Shown here one piece after another: positions 1-5,135 of a stretch of 6,577 bases of DNA. Position numbers and translations under genes: made by a program. The notes under the pieces are model-generated. The model was not told the origin of the DNA. It saw nothing but the letters and a program-made list of their open reading frames with translations, and made no database searches. Every line of letters starts with the position of its first letter. Positions within the stretch are counted from its first letter, which is position 1. Origin of the DNA: an uncultured Collinsella sp. (lineage in GTDB: Bacteria; Actinomycetota; Coriobacteriia; Coriobacteriales; Coriobacteriaceae); assembly GCA_900555815.1 (NCBI GenBank), contig USMR01000047.1, forward strand, positions 1 to 6,577, given 5' to 3'.

Positions 1-2
1 CT

Positions 3-40
3 CGCACGGAGAGCACATTAAGTGCTCTCCGGCTCGTGCG
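3..40. repeat. Long inverted repeat / hairpin at left edge
   Basis: A perfect 9-bp inverted repeat (8-16 with 22-30, loop ATTAA) is flanked by a second matching pair, CGCACG at 3-8 and CGTGCG at 35-40, with an asymmetric 4-nt bulge between the two stems. No T run follows, so it is not a canonical intrinsic terminator on the + strand. It could be the end of an upstream transcript, an operator or an intergenic palindrome. The gene it belongs to is outside the window. Confidence 0.6.
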
Positions 41-57
41 GAACTCGCGATCGACCT

Positions 58-65
58 TATATATT
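58..65 (+). promoter_or_regulatory. Possible -10 element for a leader transcript
   Basis: TATATATT is the only AT-rich stretch between the edge hairpin and the methyltransferase leader. If used as a -10 box, transcription would start near 70 and produce a leader of about 160 nt ending at the terminator at 198-230. No recognisable -35 hexamer lies 16-18 bp upstream, so this is a weak call. Confidence 0.25.
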
Positions 66-197
66 TGCCCTCCCCGGGGCTCCCGCACAACGGGACCTCG
101 GTTGGGTTCTATCCCTTTGGCAGTCGCTTCGCTCCTGCCCGCCTTGGTTGTGAGGGCGGTTTGGCGTTGGAACGGTTCTTTCTGATATATGCTGGTT
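66..197 (+). other. Structured untranslated leader, possible riboswitch or attenuator
   Basis: This stretch has no convincing reading frame but can fold into consecutive hairpins: TCCCG/CGGGA at 81-95 (loop CACAA), GGG/CCC at 104-115, GGCAG/CTGCC at 119-139 and CCGCC/GGCGG at 139-159. The last two compete for base 139. It lies between a candidate promoter and a strong terminator, directly upstream of a methyltransferase. By eye I could not match it to cobalamin, SAM, TPP, FMN, ZTP, Moco, fluoride, THF, c-di-GMP or T-box consensus elements. It may be an unrecognised regulatory leader, a small RNA, or simply GC-rich spacer. Confidence 0.35.
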
Positions 198-230
198 GCG
201 GCTCTTCTTTTGGGAGGAGTCGCTTTTTTT
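198..230 (+). terminator. Intrinsic terminator just upstream of the methyltransferase start
   Basis: The arms 198-207 and 214-223 form a 10-bp stem, counting two G·U pairs in RNA, around the loop TTTTGG. Seven consecutive T residues (224-230) follow. The element ends only 6 nt before the Shine-Dalgarno AGGAGG (237-242). It either ends an upstream small RNA or acts as an attenuator controlling the methyltransferase. Its position also argues against the upstream in-frame TTG at 196 being the real start. Confidence 0.7.
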
Positions 231-236
231 GTTGCT

Positions 237-242
237 AGGAGG
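237..242 (+). promoter_or_regulatory. Shine-Dalgarno deciding the methyltransferase start
   Basis: A perfect AGGAGG lies 7 nt upstream of the in-frame GTG at 250. This selects GTG 250 over the more upstream TTG at 196, which lies inside the arms region of the terminator hairpin and has no ribosome binding site. Confidence 0.85.
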
Positions 243-249
243 TTGGCCC

Positions 250-1137
250 GTGGTTGATGGGGAGAATCGTTCTGAGCTGCTTGCTGCGGATTGGAATGGC
301 GAATGGATGCGTCTGCAAGCTGATCGGCGGCGGGCTGATGATTCTTTTGAGTGGGATAAGCGGGCTCGGCATTTTCGGCCGCTTGAGACTGCCCCTTATG
401 CTCGGGATTTTATGAAGCTGTTGGCGCTTGAGCCAGACGAGTCGGTGCTTGATATGGGGTGTGGGGCTGGGTCGATTGCTATTCCGCTTGCTCAGGCTGG
501 GCATTCCGTGATTGCTGCCGACTTCTCTCCTGCCATGTTGGGCACGCTTGATGCCGGCATTGAGTATTACGGGCTCGAAGATCTTATTACGCCGCTTGAG
601 CTTGCTTGGGATGATGATTGGGATTTGGTTGGACCGGTCGCGAAAGCGGTGGATGTTGCCTTTGCCAGTCGCTCTGTCACCACGACCAACCTAAAAGGCG
701 CGCTTGCCAAGCTCGACCGCACGGCTCGCCGGCGTTGTGCTGTCACGATGGTCGCCAACTCCAGCCCGCGCTACGACCTGCACGTGATGAACGCCATCGG
801 CGCCTCGGTTACCTACAGTAATGGCTTTGTGTACGCCTTCAACATCCTCATTCAGATGGGTGCGTTGCCGCAGGTTACGTACTTTGAATCGCCTCGTCGC
901 GATACCTTCGATAGCCTTGAGACAGGCGTGGCGGACTTCTCCCGCATGCTCGAGCACGGTAACGAGGATAAGATTGACCGACTACGCGACTACGTCGCTC
1001 AGCATATGATTGAGAATCCCCATGCCGGCGAGCCAGGGTCCAAGGGCGTGCCGCAGGGGCGTTACATGCTCGACCACGTCCGCAAGGTCCGTTGGGCGTT
1101 TATTGCATGGGAACCGGTCTCTTCGGGCCGTCCATAG
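250..1137 (+). CDS. Class I SAM-dependent methyltransferase, substrate unknown
   Basis: It is expected to transfer a methyl group from S-adenosylmethionine to an unidentified substrate in the cytoplasm. With the GTG start it has 295 residues. The nucleotide-binding motif I, VLDMGCGAGS, is at about residues 66-75, and the acidic residue that usually binds the SAM ribose is in AADFS (D91). The segment VDVAFASRS at about 134-142 matches the post-strand-4 region of the Rossmann fold. The C-terminal half (YAFNIL, DTFDSLE, VRWAFIAWEP) is well formed and resembles a family of methyltransferases found in anaerobes, often annotated only as methyltransferase-domain proteins. No signal peptide or membrane segment is seen. 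A terminator hairpin immediately upstream suggests control by premature termination. The first ~130 codons favour T-ending codons and G on the coding strand, while the rest uses C-ending codons, which is unusual within one gene. The family call is firm; the substrate is unknown. Confidence 0.88.
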   Translation: MVDGENRSELLAADWNGEWMRLQADRRRADDSFEWDKRARHFRPLETAPYARDFMKLLALEPDESVLDMGCGAGSIAIPLAQAGHSVIAADFSPAMLGTLDAGIEYYGLEDLITPLELAWDDDWDLVGPVAKAVDVAFASRSVTTTNLKGALAKLDRTARRRCAVTMVANSSPRYDLHVMNAIGASVTYSNGFVYAFNILIQMGALPQVTYFESPRRDTFDSLETGVADFSRMLEHGNEDKIDRLRDYVAQHMIENPHAGEPGSKGVPQGRYMLDHVRKVRWAFIAWEPVSSGRP

Positions 1138-1318
1138 ACCGCTTTCGGCCGCCGTACACGTCCGCCTGTAACCCGCGCTGTTCTCCCGCTCGGCATCCGC
1201 ATTCTTTTTGAACTGGGCAAACGCGCTCCACACCGCGCCGTTCCTGCGCTATCGTGGGACAGCTCACGTAGATTAAGGCCCCGTCTCGGGGCGCCCCATA
1301 CATAGAAAGCGAGAACCC
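1138..1318. other. Spacer between methyltransferase and yhbY
   Basis: No gene is seen here. A weak 6-bp hairpin (1115-1120 with 1136-1141) overlaps the methyltransferase stop but lacks a U tract. A compact hairpin, GCCCC-G/C-GGGGC at 1278-1292 with a 3-nt loop, lies 26 nt before the yhbY start and so probably in its 5' leader. TAGATT at 1269-1274 and TATCGT at 1250-1255 are possible -10 boxes, neither with a good -35 partner. Confidence 0.4.
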
Positions 1319-1618
1319 ATGGCACTGACAGGAGCCCAGGTCAAGCAGCTTCGCAGCATGGCCCATCACCTCAACCCCGCCATCATCATCGGCAAGTCCG
1401 ATGTCAACGAGGGCACCGTCGAGCAGACGGTCGCCTACCTGGAGAAGCACGAGCTCGTTAAGTGCTCCGTACTCGATGGCTCCAGTCTTTCCGCCCGCGA
1501 GGCCGCCGAAGAGCTCGCTGAGCGTTGCCGCGCCGAGGTCGTCCAGGTCATCGGCCGCAAGTTCTCGCTGTATCGCGAGTCCTCGCGCAAGGACATCGAG
1601 AAGATCAAGCTCGTCTAA
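1319..1618 (+). CDS. yhbY: YhbY / CRS1-YhbY family RNA-binding protein
   Basis: This 99-residue protein has the full length and pattern of the bacterial YhbY family, KH-like RNA-binding proteins that associate with pre-50S ribosomal particles. The family hallmarks are in order: LT..Q...LR..AH.L.P at residues 3-20, the strand-plus-loop IIIGKSDV at 22-29, HELVK at 44-48, and the closing VVQVIGR..SLYR at 74-86. The ATG at 1319 is chosen because the conserved domain begins within three residues of it; the ribosome binding site is weak (GAAAGCGAG). The gene appears monocistronic, with an untranslated spacer before it and a strong terminator 37 nt after its stop. Oddity: the family's GKxG (GxxG) loop reads GKSD, so the last glycine is aspartate at residue 28. 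The family assignment is strong; the effect of the loop change is unknown. Confidence 0.93.
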   Translation: MALTGAQVKQLRSMAHHLNPAIIIGKSDVNEGTVEQTVAYLEKHELVKCSVLDGSSLSAREAAEELAERCRAEVVQVIGRKFSLYRESSRKDIEKIKLV

Positions 1619-1655
1619 GAGCCAATGATCCGGCGAGCCAACACATAGCAAGCTT

Positions 1656-1689
1656 ACGGGCGCCCAAGTACTTCGGGCGCCCGTTTTTT
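1656..1689 (+). terminator. Intrinsic terminator of yhbY, shared with the convergent gene
   Basis: A perfect 10-bp stem (ACGGGCGCCC at 1656-1665 with its complement at 1675-1684), a 9-nt loop and a T tract at 1684-1689 make a textbook terminator. The stop codon of the convergent regulator (TAA on the minus strand, 1690-1688) uses the last two bases of the T tract. The same stem follows the regulator on the minus strand but with only a poor U run there, so it may be partly bidirectional. Confidence 0.93.
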
Positions 1690-4687
1690 ATCGCTCGACC
1701 AGCACGCGATTGAGCCGCCCCTCCACCAAGCGCTCGTATAGACGCCGCGTCTCGGGCTCGGGCACGCCATTGACCTGCTCCCTCAGGTGGTGCATATGCC
1801 CGCTGTACAGCTCGACGATATCGCGCCGCCGCCCCGCCGCGCTGTAGACGCGCATGGCACAGCGCACCATATCCTCGCGCGCCGTTTCCTGCCGAAGCCC
1901 CGACTCCGCCAGCCAAATCGCCGACTGCAGATCGTTTTCTTCTAGAGCGGCATTTGCTCCCTTAATCATGCAATCGATGTACTTTGACTGCATAATGCGT
2001 CGCATACGCAAAAAGTAGGTGGGATTACAGCCATTGGGAACATACAGCGGTCCGGCATAAAGCTGCTCAATCTTAAGGCACAGCTCAACTAAATGGGGCC
2101 CGCGCGCACCTGTGCGATTTCCCAAAACCTCGCGGCAAATCTGCTCAAACAGCCGTACATCGGTCTTGACGTAGTCGCCGTTGAGTCCAATGCATTCATT
2201 TTGGATGAGCACACACGACTTGCCATCCGGCGTCGGTCCCAAAGCCGACCGCAAGCGCGAGATCGTCGAGTACAGGTTGTTGCGAGCGCTATTGAACTCG
2301 GCATGGGGCCACAGCTCCATGGCCAGCGTCTCACGATCGACGAGCGCATCCATGCCCAGCGCAAGCCGCTCGGCAAGTGTCGCCGCCTTCTTGCGGCGCC
2401 ACATTTTGTCCGTGATGGGAAACCCGTCGCGCTCGGCGCGAAACGCACCAAACATGCGAATCTCGATATGGTCGATGGTATCAACGGCTTCAACCTCGCC
2501 GGCCTGGAACAGGCGCTCGCCCTCCCCTTCCAAATCGTCGCGCAGCGAGTACCGCGACAGCTCGCGCACGGGAAGCTTCTTGCGTATCCTGGCCGCCGGC
2601 TCGCCCAGACAATGCATGGCAAGGCGCGCAAAGAGCCGATACGATGGCTCTAGAATCCCCGCACGATTCATGGACATCCAGGCCGCAAGGTCGCTGTCTC
2701 GGCCCGCACAGGCCAAATGCAGCGCCACCATCCAGGCTTCTGCGCCACCAACCTGCGTCTGGCTTATATCGAGTAGTTCCGCTTCCTCGCGCACCGAAAC
2801 CATCGAGGTGTTACGCAGATACGCTGCGCGCTCCAGCAGCAATGCGTTATCGCGCATGTACGCAATCGACTCCTCGGCAAGTTTGAGCACTTGGACCGCA
2901 CGGAACTTTGCATTAACCGGCCGTCCCTCTGCCAGCGACTGCCAACCTTCTAGCAACAGGCCAAACAGCTGAATCTGGTTGTCGCGTATGCGCACGGCAA
3001 AACGATCGAGCTCGTTGAACGCCGCGTCGTCGGTTACCGGCAAGCCGGAAAGGAGCCGCCGTGCCGCCAACACCATGCGCACCCAGATAGCCATCGCCTT
3101 AAGCCCGCGTACGTCGAGCGCCTCCCGCACCACCGTCATCTCGTCGTCGCGCTCGTCGGTTCCCGCAAACGACCCGTCAAAGAGCTCCACCAGCATACTA
3201 TCGGCCCGTATAACAATCCCCGCGATGTCGAGCTCGCAGTCATAGGCCTTGCTCGTTTTGAGCTGCTGTAGAACGCCGCTGTCATCTCCCCGTTCGGTCA
3301 GGCGGCGCTTGACCTCGATATGCGCAGACAACATATCGAGTGCGGTATGGGATGTCTCGATTTCTGGCACGGCCAGGTTCGTAGGAAGCCCAAGCCCGTT
3401 GTCCCCATAGCAAACAGCCGTCAGTGTCTGGGCCACCCTCCATGAAACAGGGTCTATTTCGCAGGCCGCCCGTTCGCCCCCGCGCTCGATGACCGATGCC
3501 ATATAGCGAGCAAGCTTTGTATTGGACACGCTGACCGCTGCCAGATATACGCCAAGCGCCTCGGCAGGCGTTGGCTCTGGAGCCGGATCGTCGGCATCGA
3601 TCGTGCCCAGCGCTGCTCGGCAGATATCGGCCCCGTGCCCCGTCAGAGCAAGATCGACCCCATACTGACCAGCAAGTTCAAGGACCGCTTCACGGTCCAA
3701 AAAGGCGTCCGCCAGGCCCATCGCCGCATCGCATCGGCCCGCCTTAAGCAAAATCCGGGCCGCCCTCGGAACAAGTTCGGGGCGAACCTCGGCCACCAAC
3801 TTACGCAAGCGCAAGCGTCCGTTATCCTCCGTGCCCAGACACGTAAAACTCCGCTCGGCGGGATCCAAGCCAAAGATCGGGTAGTCGCGTACAAAATAGG
3901 ACTGGTCGACCATCGACAGCCTCACCCCGCAAGCCTCGAGTTCTGCGATATTGCCCTCGCCCATCAAAACCATGAGACATGCCACGCAAAACAGCGCATT
4001 ATTGTCGAGCGAAGCCAGATCGGCAAGTGCCGCGCCATATACGTTGACAATCTCGTTTTCGAGCAGACCGGCTACGTCGCCTTGGCCATACAGACCCGTC
4101 TGCAATGCCGAAACGAGCTCGGGCACGCCCTGCGTGAGCTGATAGAAGTCGAGCGATGTGCTGATCGAAAACGCCGATGCCCACGCCGAATACTCATAGG
4201 CATGCACCTTGAGCATCTGCGCATTGATCTTAACCGAATCGCCCAGCCCATGAATCAGCTGACGATTTGAAGGACGGCAGGAGATAAAGACCCCTACCCC
4301 CATAGCGCGCAGGCCGCGAATCCTGTCGATGAGGTCTTCGGTATCGTGCTGATCGAGGTTTGGCACATTATCAATCGCGATAAGGGAGTGCGGTTTGTCT
4401 TTGAGTTCTTCGGTAACCACCTCGAGCTGCATAAACACCTCGCGCCCAATGGCACGATCGGCCTCGATAATCCGCACGGGGCCTCGCGTCGGGTCGCATT
4501 TAACCTCATGGGTGTACTGCAGCAGCACCGAGGTCTTCCCAAACCCGTCGGGCGCATAAAGAACCACGATGCCGGCCTTTCGGCCCTTGGCGATAAGCTC
4601 ATTCATCAAGCGTTCGCGTCGCACCATATAGCCTCCGCCCAGCGGCATCAGCTCGAGGTCGTCTATACCGCTCAAATCGTTTACCAT
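1688..4687 (-). CDS. STAND-type ATPase transcriptional regulator with C-terminal winged-helix/BTAD (SARP-like) end
   Basis: This 999-residue protein is a probable signal-responsive transcription activator. The N terminus is an ATPase domain with Walker A APDGFGKTS (residues 45-53), Walker B SLIAIDN (101-107, D106) and the ISCRPS segment (135-140) expected of MalT/STAND NTPases. Residues about 300-730 are helical and include a MalT-like segment (RAARILLKAGRCDAA, 308-322), likely a TPR-like sensor region. Residues about 740-838 form an OmpR/SARP-type winged helix, with the diagnostic LWP...ARNNLYSTISRLRSALG at 792-817. Residues about 844-990 match the BTAD helical domain. The order is reversed relative to classic SARPs such as AfsR, in which DNA binding is N-terminal. 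The ATG at 4687 has GAGGAG 5 nt upstream. No frameshift or truncation is seen. It lies downstream of nagB on the same strand, but a terminator and a 448-bp spacer separate them. Ligand and targets are unknown; the architecture call is firm. Confidence 0.9.
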   Translation of the reverse strand: MVNDLSGIDDLELMPLGGGYMVRRERLMNELIAKGRKAGIVVLYAPDGFGKTSVLLQYTHEVKCDPTRGPVRIIEADRAIGREVFMQLEVVTEELKDKPHSLIAIDNVPNLDQHDTEDLIDRIRGLRAMGVGVFISCRPSNRQLIHGLGDSVKINAQMLKVHAYEYSAWASAFSISTSLDFYQLTQGVPELVSALQTGLYGQGDVAGLLENEIVNVYGAALADLASLDNNALFCVACLMVLMGEGNIAELEACGVRLSMVDQSYFVRDYPIFGLDPAERSFTCLGTEDNGRLRLRKLVAEVRPELVPRAARILLKAGRCDAAMGLADAFLDREAVLELAGQYGVDLALTGHGADICRAALGTIDADDPAPEPTPAEALGVYLAAVSVSNTKLARYMASVIERGGERAACEIDPVSWRVAQTLTAVCYGDNGLGLPTNLAVPEIETSHTALDMLSAHIEVKRRLTERGDDSGVLQQLKTSKAYDCELDIAGIVIRADSMLVELFDGSFAGTDERDDEMTVVREALDVRGLKAMAIWVRMVLAARRLLSGLPVTDDAAFNELDRFAVRIRDNQIQLFGLLLEGWQSLAEGRPVNAKFRAVQVLKLAEESIAYMRDNALLLERAAYLRNTSMVSVREEAELLDISQTQVGGAEAWMVALHLACAGRDSDLAAWMSMNRAGILEPSYRLFARLAMHCLGEPAARIRKKLPVRELSRYSLRDDLEGEGERLFQAGEVEAVDTIDHIEIRMFGAFRAERDGFPITDKMWRRKKAATLAERLALGMDALVDRETLAMELWPHAEFNSARNNLYSTISRLRSALGPTPDGKSCVLIQNECIGLNGDYVKTDVRLFEQICREVLGNRTGARGPHLVELCLKIEQLYAGPLYVPNGCNPTYFLRMRRIMQSKYIDCMIKGANAALEENDLQSAIWLAESGLRQETAREDMVRCAMRVYSAAGRRRDIVELYSGHMHHLREQVNGVPEPETRRLYERLVEGRLNRVLVER

Positions 4688-4692
4688 GCCCG

Positions 4693-4698
4693 CTCCTC
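4693..4698 (-). promoter_or_regulatory. Shine-Dalgarno of the large regulator
   Basis: GAGGAG on the minus strand lies 5 nt before the ATG at 4687-4685, which supports this start. One of the repeated CAAGY words (4698-4702) overlaps its upstream edge. Confidence 0.8.
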
Positions 4699-4792
4699 AA
4701 GTCGACCGTATGGACACTGTAGCCGCAAGACCATACAAGCCGCGCTATGAATAGAGTGACCTTGTGTTTTAGGTTGTCTTTTGGTACGCAAG

Positions 4793-4805
4793 CGGCAAGT
4801 TTTTG
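4793..4805. repeat. 13-bp direct repeat, copy 1
   Basis: CGGCAAGTTTTTG is identical to the copy at 5039-5051. Both copies contain one of the CAAGY words. They lie in the same spacer and the same orientation, 246 bp apart. Confidence 0.85.
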
Positions 4806-4864
4806 TACAGCGAGGGCCGATTGTTATTAATCCCCCGACTAATCGGTCTTTAAGCAGGTAAATG

Positions 4865-4880
4865 AGCTTGTCAGCTTGTC
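4865..4880. repeat. Perfect 8-bp tandem repeat
   Basis: AGCTTGTC occurs twice back to back. On the minus strand this reads GACAAGCT twice, so these copies of the CAAGCT word are oriented opposite to the others in the spacer. It may be a regulator-binding site in the leader of the large regulator. Confidence 0.8.
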
Positions 4881-4978
4881 CCATCTAAGCGGCAGTGTAA
4901 CGCAGATGAACAAGGTTCAGCCATGTCATTCAACTCGCCTAGCACCCGCTACCGTCTACGACCTTCTAGTGGCATTTT

Positions 4979-5007
4979 TGCATAGAATCTGATATGGAAT
5001 GAATCAA
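4979..5007 (-). promoter_or_regulatory. Candidate promoter of the large regulator
   Basis: On the minus strand TTGATT (5007-5002) and TATGCA (4984-4979) are separated by exactly 17 bp. The -10 matches the consensus only at its first three positions. If used, the leader would be about 285 nt. It lies just downstream of the 11/12-bp spaced CAAGY repeats, which is where an activator would be expected. Confidence 0.25.
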
Positions 5008-5038
5008 GCTGTTGGACATCCGGTATTCGTCAAGCTTA

Positions 5039-5051
5039 CGGCAAGTTTTTG
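5039..5051. repeat. 13-bp direct repeat, copy 2
   Basis: CGGCAAGTTTTTG is identical to the copy at 4793-4805. Here it forms the middle member of a three-copy CAAGY series with 11- and 12-bp steps. Confidence 0.85.
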
Positions 5052-5075
5052 GTCAAGTGGGCGGAAAGGGATAGC

Positions 5076-5103
5076 AAAAAGGCCCCCGCAAAGCGGAGGC
5101 CTT
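5076..5103 (-). terminator. Intrinsic terminator of nagB
   Basis: On the minus strand the arms 5101-5093 and 5089-5081 form a 9-bp GC-rich stem with one G·U pair and a 3-nt TTT loop, extended by two A-T pairs. It runs into a five-T tract (5080-5076). It begins about 33 nt after the nagB stop codon and separates nagB from the downstream regulator. Confidence 0.92.
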
Positions 5104-5135
5104 AGGCAAGGTTATGTCGAGCTACAGGATTCGCG

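Larger units (their letters stand above)
4698..5058 (-). repeat. Cluster of repeated RCTTG (CAAGY on +) words
   Basis: On the + strand CAAGC or CAAGT starts at 4698, 4736, 4789, 4796, 5005, 5031, 5042 and 5054. Two more copies sit in the opposite orientation inside the tandem repeat at 4865-4880. The three right-most are spaced 11 and 12 bp apart (minus strand ACTTGAC, ACTTGCC, GCTTGAC), similar to the roughly helical-turn direct repeats bound by SARP-family winged helices. The copy at 5005-5009 overlaps the candidate -35 box. Presence of the words is directly visible; an operator role is inferred. Confidence 0.45.
4688..5075. other. Long spacer upstream of the regulator: leader and putative operator region
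   Basis: No gene is supported in this stretch. It holds the regulator's leader and promoter region, an 8-bp perfect tandem repeat (4865-4880), a 13-bp direct repeat (4793-4805 and 5039-5051), an 8-bp imperfect inverted repeat (GGCCGATT at 4815-4822 with AATCGGTC at 4841-4848, one G·U pair), and eight CAAGY words in one orientation. It is more AT-rich than the flanking genes, as expected for a promoter region. Confidence 0.6.

Noticed and set aside
1..40. Edge hairpin as the domain V end of a group II intron or an IS end
   Set aside because: The stem and loop do not match the domain V consensus, and no transposase, reverse transcriptase or target duplication is visible.
100..116. GGTTGGGTTCTATCCC as a tRNA T arm
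   Set aside because: The loop is one base short, lacks the TTCRA pattern, and no acceptor or anticodon arm fits around it.
2..238. Open frame through the left-edge region (frame 2)
   Set aside because: It stays open because of high GC content. The translation has no recognisable pattern and runs through several hairpins and the terminator.
196..249. Upstream in-frame extension of the methyltransferase from TTG 196
   Set aside because: It overlaps the terminator hairpin, has no ribosome binding site, and GTG 250 has an excellent one.
189..257. Short reading frame coding a 22-residue hydrophobic peptide with a basic end, overlapping the methyltransferase start
   Set aside because: It looks like a small membrane or leader peptide, but it has no Shine-Dalgarno at proper distance and its codons are the terminator stem and T tract, which by themselves would produce Leu, Gly and Phe.
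1100..1651. 183-codon minus-strand frame over yhbY
   Set aside because: It is the antisense shadow of yhbY, crosses the yhbY promoter region, and has no family resemblance.
2181..2972. 263-codon plus-strand frame inside the regulator
   Set aside because: It is rich in Ser, Arg and Ala, as typical of an antisense shadow in GC-rich DNA, and lies wholly within a well-supported gene.
3635..4270. 211-codon plus-strand frame inside the regulator
   Set aside because: Antisense shadow with no domain pattern or ribosome binding site.
4681..4884. 67-codon minus-strand frame overlapping the regulator start
   Set aside because: It passes through the regulator's leader repeats and ribosome binding site; the composition does not look like a protein.
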